Assembly (NCBI GenBank): GCA_964019415.1
Contig: OZ025887.1
Location: 5,999,950 to 6,063,949 of the forward strand
From: Ianthella basta
Lineage: Eukaryota > Porifera > Demospongiae > Verongiida > Ianthellidae
DNA length: 64,000 bases
Direction: 5' to 3'
Position 1 is the stretch's first letter; each line of letters opens with the position of its first letter. Both the position numbers and the translations under genes were made by a program. The notes under the pieces were generated by a model. The model did no database searches. It was not told the origin of the DNA and worked only from the letters and a program-made list of their open reading frames with translations. Shown piece by piece: positions 10,076-22,000 of this stretch.

Positions 10076-13000
10076 ATGGCCAACCTTATTGCAGAGTTGC
10101 AGGGATGCGGGGACGAGGAGCAGGCCAAGATCACAGCACGAGGGGCAGTTAGCGTGCTGCGCGAGGTGGCTGGAAGTAGAAAGGAGAAGAAAAGAATTGA
10201 AAAGGTTGGCGAGTCTGCTTGAGATTGACCATATTGTTAGTATACTCCTCTAAAGCGAGATTGCAAGTCAATCAATCAATCAAGCACTGCTCAGTGGACA
10301 TCAACATCCCCAGTAGCGGGAGTTGTCTATTACAACTAGACATAAGAGGATCAAAGAAAGAGTATCATGTACTGTCTAGCCACGTCTTTTGTTACAGTAT
10401 CATGTACTACTTGTAAAATTCCAATATGACTGGACATTACACAGCTACAGAGTCCATATAGTTTACGCCCTCATGTTTCAGAAGGGATCTCTCCATCTCT
10501 TCCTGGGACATCCTCTCGGTCTCTTTCCAATTCCTTCCCCGTCATCACCTTCACAACCACACTTCCCCTCCTGGTCTCCACCTTCTCCTTCTAGCATTCT
10601 CTCCTCCTTTCCACCTTTTTCAGTACCGGTTCTAATCTTAGCCTCTCCCTCACCGTCTCATTCCTGACATGGTCCAACCTAGACACACCTGTCATCTTTC
10701 TTAGCACCCTTATCTCTGCTGCCTGCAGCCTGGACTTTTCCCTCTCTTTTAGAACCCATGACTCACACCCATATGTTAGTGTTGAAGTTGCCACTGCTTT
10801 GAACACTGCTACTTTTGTTTCTCTGCTGATTTCTCTGCTCTCATACACCTTTTTCATTGCCCCCACTGCTTGCATTGTCATTCCAATTTTCCTTTCCACC
10901 TCACTCTCCAGCTTCCCATCCTCGCTCAGCTTTACTCCAAGGTACACAGTCTCTTTAACATTCTTCACCCCTTCTCCATCACCACTAAAGACCATTGTGT
11001 TCAACTTACTCCAATTCACTTTCAGTTTGTGCCTCTTCAATGCCTCATGCAGTTTCTCTACATTCCACTTTAGATCCTCTTCACTCTCTGTCAGTAGCAC
11101 AGTGTAATCTGCAAACATGGTCACCTGAATCTGACAGTTGGTTAGGCTAGCTTCCCTTCTTAAACAGAGGAAGAGCCTCCTTCACCACCATGTCCAGGTA
11201 GATGTTGAACAACCATGGTGAAATTCGACATCCCTGCCTTACTCCTCTCTGTACTTCGAACCAATCTGTTGTCTCCTCCCCAACCTTCACTGCAGCTTCA
11301 TTGTCTTTGTACAGACCCTGTACTGCTCTCAATAGCCTACCTCGCACACCATACTGCTTCAAGGCCTCCCACAGTCCTGCTCTTCACACTCCATCATATG
11401 CTTTGTCTAGGTCCAAGCGAGATTACATTGCCTCTGTATCTGCACTGCTCGCCACATGTATACAGGATTTGGAAGACATTTTCCTGAAGTTTCCAAGTGC
11501 TGAAGCTTGCTTTCGTGACGAGCTCAGAGATGTAGTTTGCAAGCTACTGATAGCAGAGGCACCAGACCCCACCAAGAGTGGGCTAGAAGCAGGTACACTG
11601 AAGTTAGGGTTTACCAGACAGGATGACATTTCCAGACACAATACTTACTGTAGATTCACCTCTGTATAATATTGAAGAACTAGCTATTAACTTTGCCCTA
11701 TACTCTTTGGTACCTCGTGCTGACTTGTATTTAGGGCAACAGTTAGTTAGAAGCTGTTTTATAAGTATCTGATGAATGTATATCCACTGTAAGTGCTGTG
11801 TCTGGAAGCCCCATCTTGCCCATCTGTTCCCCTATGTCTAGCAACTCACATGAGAGAATAGCACAAAGCAGAATGGTGTTGATGTGTTCATATGTGTCTG
11901 ATGCTATTTCCTGCTGTGCTTTGTGCTAGGATGCATTTGGCTGATGGAATCACCACTTGTGGCCAAGCATATATCACTCCCTGATCTGTTGTGTTTCATC
12001 ACACGCAGTCTTGAGAGGAGTGACCCATCATCTGTTCAGTGTGCTTTGAAGGTAATTGCAGTTTTAAACTCGTTTGATCGTCTGACGCTACTTCAGTTTG
12101 TTGCCTGCTTTTGTTCCAGTTATTCATATTCTTTGGTCAGCAAAATCAACAGGTCTTGGGCGCAGAGCTGCTGAGTCCAGGTGAGCGGCTGCACTTTATG
12201 TAGCCTCTAATTCGCTTCTTTTTCATGCGGGTCCCATAGTGTAGAGGTTTAACACATTGGACTTTGAATCCAAAGACCCGAGTTCGAATCTCGGTGGGAC
12301 CTCTTTTTTTGTTCTCTTTCGCAGGGCAACTGTCGCCCGTACTAACACCTTTGTTGCATCAAATGTTGACCGTGTTGCTGTTTCAAGTGAGTTGACCATG
12401 GTGAACGCGGGTGGGACACTGCTAACAGTGCGTTCATTCGTCCTCCAGCCCCAAGCCTTTGAAGAAGCTCACTTGGCAGCAAGAGCTATGACTGTGTTGC
12501 TCAAGTGCCTAGAAAAGGAAGGCACTAATATTTCTCAAAGCTTTGTCTGGCTCTTTTTACAAGTGCTGCATGGATACACAGTGCCAGAGGAAGATATGAA
12601 GCTAGGCTGTGTCTCTGTAGCAGCTGCTAATCTTGTTCACAACTTAACTGACTTCCAAAGGCACTTTGCTCTGCTATCCTTTATGAAGGCCCTTGTTAGC
12701 TCCGACAACAACATCATCTTGTTCACAGAAGGCTCACTGAAGATTCCATTGCTCCTCTCCTTCTTTGAAATCATCAAAGAACTGTATTCACGCCTGGAAG
12801 ACACACAGTTGGTGTACCAGTATTTCCAAGGTACTCTAAAATGTGTTAACTGGTAGTCTTCTGCGCTGTGTGTTGCTGGGGACCTCTACATGAGCATGTT
12901 GGCAGTGCTGCTGTTCTTGTACCTGTTGCAGTGTGTGCTGTTTGGTTGGAGTGTTTGCACACTTACATGAGCAAGGCTGTGGAGAGCAAAATAGGTCCAA

Positions 13001-16000
13001 ATGTAGCCAGCAGTGAAATGAATGTAGAGCGATTAGACTTCTTCCTGGGGTTGGTCTGGAACCATGGGGATAATCCTGTGAGTTGTACCCTTGATTGATC
13101 TGGACTACCTCCCACTTTAATTGTAGCTCTGTTGTTGTCAACTGTGCCCTGCAGATTGAGGGTGTGTCCCAGCTGGTGGTTGAGATATTTAAGAATGTTC
13201 TCCGAGTATACCAAATCTGGCAGAATCAGGACCCCACTGGAGACACAGCTGATGTGCGCATACACACTGTTCTTACTGCTATGACATCTCAAACATTATC
13301 TGCCCCACATAGTAACACACCAAATCTCTTTCTTCACTTTCAGCTCTTTGATAAGTTGTGTGACCAGTTGCTACGGTTACCATGGCATATTAAAGGCCGG
13401 TACGCTCTCCTAGAAGTGTTGCTGCAGTACGTGGACCATGGCAAGGTGTGTTGTGTGCAGAGAGTGCCTCCTAACTGTCTGTTGCTCTCAGCATGTGCCC
13501 TTCTTCCTCAGATCCTGAAGTCGCCGTCACTGTTGGCAGAGCTACAGGAGTCAATGGCCACAAATAGCTTAGCACCAGCTGCATCTCATTACTATGAAGC
13601 TGCTTTGTTGATGTTGTAAGTTTCCGTTGTGTTTACAGCAAGTTGTTGTGTTTACAGTAACTTGTTGTGTTTACAGCCTACCTTCTCTCTCTGAATGTAT
13701 TGGTTGAGTTAAATGCTGCCTCGTGTGATGACATATTGGTGATGTAACTCCTGTTTGTGCAGAGTTGGGTCAAAAAGTCCGGTGGAGGAGTGGCAGAAAT
13801 ACTGGTTTAAAGCAGTGATTGGCTGTCTCCTTGGCAACCACCGGTAACTCCTACATAATGCACCCTGCTGTGACATTGTATACATATGTCTACACCCTTC
13901 GCTACAACAGCCTTCAGAGACACAACACGAGGCAGTACTGGTTGCCTGCCACTTGTCGCCTGATCCCTGGTGCCTTTCATGTCATGCTGGAGCCAATCAG
14001 ATTAGCGTTACTGAGGCAACAAGCTCTGGAAGGGACTCCCCCTGTTGAAGAACCTCCTCATAATGAAGAGACTCCCTGCAATGAAGAGGCTCCCCCTTGT
14101 GAAGCATCTCCTCATGATAAGAGAACTGCAGACAGTACAGAAGGAGAAAGTGTGCTTCTTGTCCAAGAGGCATCTTTTGATCTTCTCCTACATGCTATGC
14201 TGGCCTTGCTTCGTGTGGGACGGGAGCACAAACTGGTGCAGCCATCACTCGTGGTATGTGTGCATATTCTGGTACATCTTGTACAGTATATGCATGATTC
14301 AACTCCCAAATCATGGTTTTAGAAGGAGAATGAGGATGTTATCTCTCTGGGTTTGAAGCACTGGGATGATAGCTTGAGGATGGAAGGACTGGCACTGTTG
14401 ACAACAACTGTCAAATCTTTAGGTGTGTGCAAATGTACATTGGCAACCGCATTCTTGTGTCATTGTCTTGAACTGCACATGCTGCTAACACTCTCCAAGC
14501 AGAGCCTCTTGCCTCCTTTGAGATGGTCCTCTTGGAGGAAGGGATCACACAGAATCTGAATCTCGCGTCTGCTGCAAGCAGACAGAAGTTTGCAGCCCTC
14601 CTCAAGAAGCTTACCTGTCGAGTGAGAGAAAGCAGGTGACAAAACGGGTTGAGTGTTGCTGCCATTGCTGAGGAGTACCTGCTTTGTGTCTTGTCATCCG
14701 TTTGTCCTTGTGTGTGGTCCTTCAGCTTAGCCCTGCACAGAGCTTTGGTTAAAGCAAGACGGAGGAAGACCAGTGATCCCAGTGAAATTGATGCGTTAGA
14801 GGATCAGTTGACGTCCAGCATGAGTGAGGAGGGGTGATGTGAGAGTGAGGGTGCTAGGAAGATGTGAGGGCAAGATGTGTGGCGTTCTTGTTAATGCAGA
14901 ATTCTTGCAGTGGCTTGTGGACAAGGGTGTATCTTGCCTCTACCCCAGGGCATCTTACCAGAGCATGAGATGTGGTACGCTTCCTGCACAATGGCCTGGT
15001 CATGTGACTGGCATGTGATGCCATGTGACATCATGTGCTGCAATATATCATGATGCAATATGATGTCATGTTGTGTACTTCTTTGCTTTAGGTCTAGCCC
15101 TGCTGGCTGCTGTGTATGAGGTCTTTGTACAGGTGGAGGGGGAGGGGCCACGGAGAAAAGGAGGTGTGCCCGGTAAGATGAGGGCAGCACTGCACACAGC
15201 TCTAACACACGCCATGAAGTGTCTGTGCCATTTCATTTGAGTGAATCCTCCCTGGTCTTGCATTGCGTAGACGGGGCGTCTGCTTTACTGGACTGGGCTG
15301 AGAAGAAGAAGGTGTGCCGTCTAACGGACAAGAGGTGTGTTGTCCTGTGTAGGTCTGTGCAGACATGCCTGCATATACGTAATGCCAGTCAGTAACTCCC
15401 AGCATGGTACCTGTCTCTCCTCCCAGTGCTGTGGCAGCTTTGCTGTGTTGCCTAATTGAGGGGAGAGGGGACATACCAGGAAAGGCAGCTGACATGTTGA
15501 CTGCGTACTTCCGCTGGCCAGGTGGTGTCAGGTCACAAGATGACTTCACAGTGCTGGAGGTACTGAACCAGGCTCTGCGGCTGTGCAGTACTCCTGGAAC
15601 TGCCTCTCCTGAAATTGGAGCACAGCTTTTCAGAATGGTACTCCTGAGGTGAGGTTGGTTAGGGTGTTCTGCTTACGCACACTACTAACAGTGCTGTCAT
15701 CCTCCCTCACCATCCTTCTCGTCACACCTACATCCATCCCCACCCCCCCCCCCACACACACACTCACAGGTGTGACTCTAGTCAGTTGTTCACCGTTGAG
15801 CCGTCACATGAGAAAGTTCAGTTGACTGCAGACATGCTCACCTACACAGCTGTGGAAGGTGACAGCAGCAAGACGACTCACTCTGCCCAACTTCATCTCA
15901 TTGGACAGCTGGTGTCGGTATTGGAGCTGTTTCATTGCCATGGCAACACAGATATACTCCATGCAGCCATCAAGTTGCCCTTACATGGTAAAGTGCTGCA

Positions 16001-19000
16001 CTGCATGTGTCGCCAATGTGTGTTTGAGCACCCTCTCACTCTTTTCAATCTCACCCCCTCCTCACTCTTTCACCCCCTCACTCTCACCCTCTCTCGTTGT
16101 CACACCATCCTCCTCACTCACACACCCTCCCACACTCTCACACCCTCACACCTCTCACACCCTCCCACACCCTCACCCTCACACCTCTCACTCACACACA
16201 CTCTCACACCCTCACACCTCTCACACCCTCCCTATGTACGTAGGTCTGCTCCAAGCACTTCACCTCTGTTTGGCTGAATTCCTCACACACTACAAGCCAC
16301 CAGAGGTGCCATCCCTGGGGGAATCCCCAGTGGACCCAGTCCAGGCATTGCTGTGCAGGGTTTTGGCAGTGTCCCAAAAGATATGTGACTCAGTCATCAC
16401 CACACTCTCCCTGTCCACTGGCAGCCTGTCGGAAGAGGAACTAGGTAACTATGTGCATGTGACTTGCGTATGTTCTGTAATCTCCCCTTCCAATACACGG
16501 TATCACCTGAACATGACTGTGAACCTGATGTCCTCTTCCATGCTCCTGACCTCAGGAATTTCCCCTTCCTTTGCTGACATGGGCTTGGCCATTGAGAGAG
16601 CTATTGTGTCACCCCACTCCGGGGGCACTGATCTAGCCCCAGACGTGGCCCCACACCCCGGGGACACTGGTCCAGCCCCAGATCTGGCCCCCCACCCCAG
16701 GGACACTGATCCAGCCCCAGACGTGGCCCCCCACCCCAGGGACACTGATCCAGCCCCAGACGTGGCCCCCCACCCCAGGCATGCTGATGTCACCTCCATT
16801 GAGTACCAACTTGTCCTATCATACTGCTGGCTGGCACTGAAGGTACATTCACTAGTAGAGTGGTTGGAGGTGGTGCTCTTTGTGTGAGCACAATTGTTAT
16901 CACCTGTTTCCTAGGAGACATCGGCTGTTTTGGCGGTAATTGCCCAGAAGCTATCTGGGCTGGGTCAGGGGGTGTGGTCAGTTGAAAATTGGAGAACCAC
17001 AGGGGACATCCTTATCTCCATCCTGTTGAAATGTAGACACAAAGTTAGCGTCAGTGCAGACACACCTCCAAGAGCACTCCCCCTCCCCACTGGCCTTCAT
17101 CTTATCTCTCTCTCTGCCACAGGGTGCCATTGAGGCTGCAGAAGCTGCCTTCATCAAATTCTGCTCCTCTGTTCACGCCCACCACTGTGATGCAGTGAGA
17201 GCACTGGTCCCAGCATGGCTGACAAAGGTACGTACAGATGGGCAGAAGTGTAGGTCAGGGCTGAACAGATATGCTTTCTCACAGTCAGTCCCTTACAGTG
17301 GCATATTGTGTTGCGCAAGTATCTGCAACTTCTCTTGCTCCCTGTACCTTTCCTCCCCTCCTCCTCCCCCCTCTCCCCTCCCCCTCTTGCTCTCCCTTCC
17401 CTTCCCCTCCCTACCCTCCTATCTTCCTCCCTCCCCTCCTCTTCCTTCCCTCCTCCTCCCCTCCCTCCCCTCCCCCTCTCACCCTCCATCCCCTCCCCTC
17501 CCTCCCCTCCTATCTCCCTTCCTTCCTCCTCTCCCTCCCCTCCTCCTCCCCTCCCTCCCCTCCTCCTCCCCTCCTAACACTCCCCCTCCAGGTGCTTGAT
17601 GTGGTGACAACTGGTTCGTCTGTCTCCTCCATCACCAGACAGAGGTACTACTCCTGCCCCACTCCACCTTACTGTCTTACTTGGCAGACAACCCTCCCAT
17701 TCCCTCCATGTATCTCTACACTCACAGTGCAGGCATTCCGAAATGCATTGAAGCCGTGGTAACCACAGAGCCAAAGCACCACCAGGTACATGCGTGTATT
17801 CACACATGAGAAGGCTGAGTTCCATTCTAACATGCAACAGGATTTGTTTTGAACTGGGAACCTGTCTTTTGCACTATACAGAGTGTCCTATTGAAGACAT
17901 GTGTAGAAACACTACTGAAGTGTGCCAGTATGCCCGTTGTGGGTTTGGTCAGTGACACAGTGGACCTCCCACAGGTGCAAGCAATGAATATGTTAAAGGT
18001 CCTTTTTCGAAGCACTCGAAGTGGATCAGCAATCCTGCAGTTTGCTGCAAAGGGGATGACCCTTGCAATTAGCTCACTGGCCTCGCCCCACTGGGCAATA
18101 CGCAATGCTGCCACTTTACTCTATGGTGAGGTCATGGGAAAACCCCTTTGTACTGTTTATTTGTCTACAGTCCATTACATCATGTACGTAGCTGTGTTGT
18201 TTTTGTACAGGTGCCTTAGTGCTGCGAATGCTGGGGCACAGAGTGGTAGTCGATGAACATGGGAGACGGAACACACTTGCAGTCAATGAGTTCTTTGCCA
18301 GGTATCCCTTGCTGGAGCCCTTCCTCCTGGACCGAGTGCAGCGAGGAGTGGATCTGGTGAAGGAAGAAGCTGGCAGGATGTGCCCTAGTGTCTACCCCAC
18401 CCTCCTCCTTCTCTCGAAGCTTACCCCACCCACCACACCTGGTGCTGGCTTGTGAGTACCTCAGTGTCTCCCTCCACTGGTGAAGTAGCTCACTGCCTTT
18501 CTGCTCTTGCTCAGACGCTACTCTGCATGGCAGGAGTACAGGGAGTGCATAGAACAGCTGGCTGGGGCCAGTCAGCACGACATGCGCACAGTGGCTGCTT
18601 CTGCTCTGGTTGCTTTTGTAGGAGAAGGTCAGGAGTGTGTGTGTGTGTGTGTGTGAGAAAGAGAGAGAGAGACAGAGTGGTAGCATGGGGTAGTGTACAG
18701 GAGAAGTCATTGACCCATTACTCTTCCTCACCAGACCACCTTGAGCCTGTTCTTATTCGGCAGCTTCAAAAGGTTCCTACATCTCTTAATATGGACATAC
18801 ACCATAATGAGATTCATGGCCTCTTGCTGCAGGCCAGTGCCTTGCTAGCTGCAAACCACTTCAGGTAAGCTGCAAGCTGAGACAGTGGGTGTAGATGGGT
18901 CTTTCAGGTGCTGAGGCTTTCTCCTCCACAGGACAAAATTGAACATTGTGGCTTGCGAGAGGTTGGAGAAGGAGCTGAAGGAAAGGCTTTGGGTAGGTTC

Positions 19001-22000
19001 AAATTAAGCAACATTAGCCAACGCCTTTTTGAGTATACGTAGTCTCCTGTGGTCGTACTCTTCCAGCTGTCAACTAGCTGCAATCCATGTCCACTGACAC
19101 GAAGGGCATATCTCTGTTGCTTGAAGGAGCTGAGTGGGCGGGGAAGTGGAGAGTTTGATGGTGAGTGTTGGGCATAGTACTTGAGCCACCACCAGCAGGA
19201 GGGGAGACTCCACTGACCTTTCACTGCTGGCTTCCTTACAGAGCTGTGTTACTTAGCAGTGAACAATAGCTTGGCTGCAATGGTTGCTTATGCTAATGAG
19301 CAGGGATCTCCTCAGGTGGGTGTCAGTGTTGGGTGTGTCCACAACTACTATCGCATACTGACATCTGTCTCTTGTGTAGGCTGGTGACGTTGTTTGGATG
19401 GATTCAAGTTTGCAGCTCTTCTTTTCCATTCTGCATTCCCAAATGGGTATGGAACTTACCATCAACACATTTTAACTCTTTGATAGTAGATGTCAATGCA
19501 CACAGGTGTTTGAAATGAGAAAACAGTGCATCTACTTATCGCTTACAGTGGAATCCCTGCGTAAAGTATGCACTGAATTCTGGACATCTCTCAAATGAGG
19601 ACAGTGCCTACTGTCCCAACTACATAGAAATGTGTATAAAACTACCTCTGAAATAAGGACACCTCTCCCATCAGTAAACTTGGGCCTGTCCTAAACTGTT
19701 CCAAAGCTGTCAGAAAATGGGAGCCACCCTTGTGGACATGTTACGTACTTCCATGTTGACATGTAGGAGTAGCCAGCCCACACAGGTACATATAACAATG
19801 TACCAATTCAAATGTCTCTGTTTGTTTGAAGGGGCCTTTGATGTGGACAGTGCAGCTGACACTGTGTGCAACCTGCTGCAGTGCACCAACACAGACATTG
19901 TGTCTGCCGTCCTCAGACATATTTCAGAGTGTGAGGTGTCAATTTCCACCCTGTTCACTGAACGGGCCTTGTGCACAATGCAGGTTAGTATTAATTGTGC
20001 AAACGTCGGTGAAAAGTGTGCGTACTGTAAGTTAGCTCTCACTGCTTCTTCCTCTTCCTTTCCTCCTTGCTGTGTTCCTTACTGGCAATTTAGACTTGCT
20101 TGGTGAAACTCTTTGAATCCAAGCAAGTGTCTGTGGCAGCAATGCAGGCCTATGCTTCCATTCCTCATGCAATTGAAGGTGTGTTGGTATTGGGTATCCC
20201 ATCCTGCTAACCAAACACTCACTTCACCGTCAGCAGTTGAAGCATAGACTGTGCTTTTGCCATTCATCCCTCACTCTTTGGCCTCCGTAGATGTCGATGC
20301 AATGAACAACACCTTTGCATTCCTGCTGCATTTGTTGAAGACTGAAGGGGAGGGTGCCACTCTGTATCTTTCTCCTTCTGTGACAGCTGCTGCCCTCTCT
20401 GCCCTGGGCAACCTCTTAGAGGGAGCCCTAACCAAGTCGGAACTGTGGTGAGTGTTTGGAAGAGCTAGAGTGTGACTATGATCTTCTGTTGTTGTCAGTT
20501 GCTGGGGGCCAAATTTAAGTGGTGATTGTCCCATTTGTTTGATAAGGAACAAAATTGCGGAACAGCTGGAAAGATCATTAGAGGTATGTACTTGCCAGCT
20601 TGCCATTATCAGTGGTGTTGATGTTAATTCCTCAATGTGCAAGAGCTTGGGTGTGACGGAGGGAACTCTAATACAGTTAATATTTTAGGTAGGAGTATAT
20701 TTCTTTCTTTCCAGTTGTATTCCCAGTTGGTGCATGCCCACTCACAAGCGGAACAGTATGGGTTTGTCAGGCTTGCTACTGCAGCCATGCTGAGACGAGT
20801 AGGACCCCTGTTATTAGTCATGTGTGAGGAGGCGGGACCACTACCACCATTGATGGCACCTGAGGTTGATGTGCACGCTGTGCTGACAGCTGCTATCCAG
20901 TGAGTTGACCACAAGGTGTACACACACATGGAGGTGCTGTGGAGAGATGGAGTGTGCACTATATCACGTGTCTCCCATGTCACTATAGGTCTTGGCGGGC
21001 AGCTGTCTTGCTGCTTCAGGACGAGGACGAGGAGGTTCGTTTTGAAGCAGTGAAGATGGCAAGGGAGCTGACGGAGGACACCTCGCGTCAGGTGACATGT
21101 TGACTGCATGACACCCTGGAGTGTCACGTAGACTGTCTGTCACTCTATGTCACACATGCACTGTGCGTGTGAATGACACATGAGTAGTGATGTTACGTAC
21201 CCAACCATTTTGTTGTTTCAGTGTGTTTATGTACAGTGTGCACAGGGGGCATCACGATTACTGTTTTGTGTTGTGGGGTTGTTTGTGCAGTGTGTGGGTC
21301 TCTCAGCTGCTTCTTCGCTGGAGCTGCTGTTCACCTACTTTGCCAACCACTACTGGTGGAGCGGAGAAGGTTGGGATGCACTTGAAAGCCTCTTCTCTCT
21401 TAAACCACCTTCACTTGGTGACCGAGAAGGGTCAGTTTGTTTGTTACTCTGATGCAGGCTCTGTTAACGTTCATAGCTTAGCCAAGTCATGCTAGAGTGT
21501 GGTTCTGTAGTGAGCGTGGGTTTGGGTTGAAGCGATGAGGTGTACTGTGTCACATGTGACCTGCCTGCAGGCCCATTGGAGGAAGTGACGTGCTGTTTGA
21601 GCCTGAAGCAGCCAATCCGTACCATGAAGACCTTCCTCTCTACTGCCTAGCAAGCAAGGCTCTCAAAGTGGGTAACATCAAACACTGTGGGCTGTCTGTC
21701 TGTCTGTCTGTCTGTATGTATGTATGTATGTATGTTGTCTGTATGTATGTATGTCTGTATGGCTGGCTGGCTGTAATTAATCCCACTGTAATGTGTTCTT
21801 AATGACAACCCAACCCACTTGTAGAGTGTCTTTATGCAAGTTTGCCAGTGGTCATCTGGTTTCCTTGGAAACTCACCCCTTCCTCAACAATTGTTGTCAT
21901 GGTTACAACGACACTGTCAGCTTGTTGGACAAACTCTACTGGAAGCAAGTACATGTTTGTCACAAATGGAACGGCTCAACTGTACGTAGGCTATTGTTTC

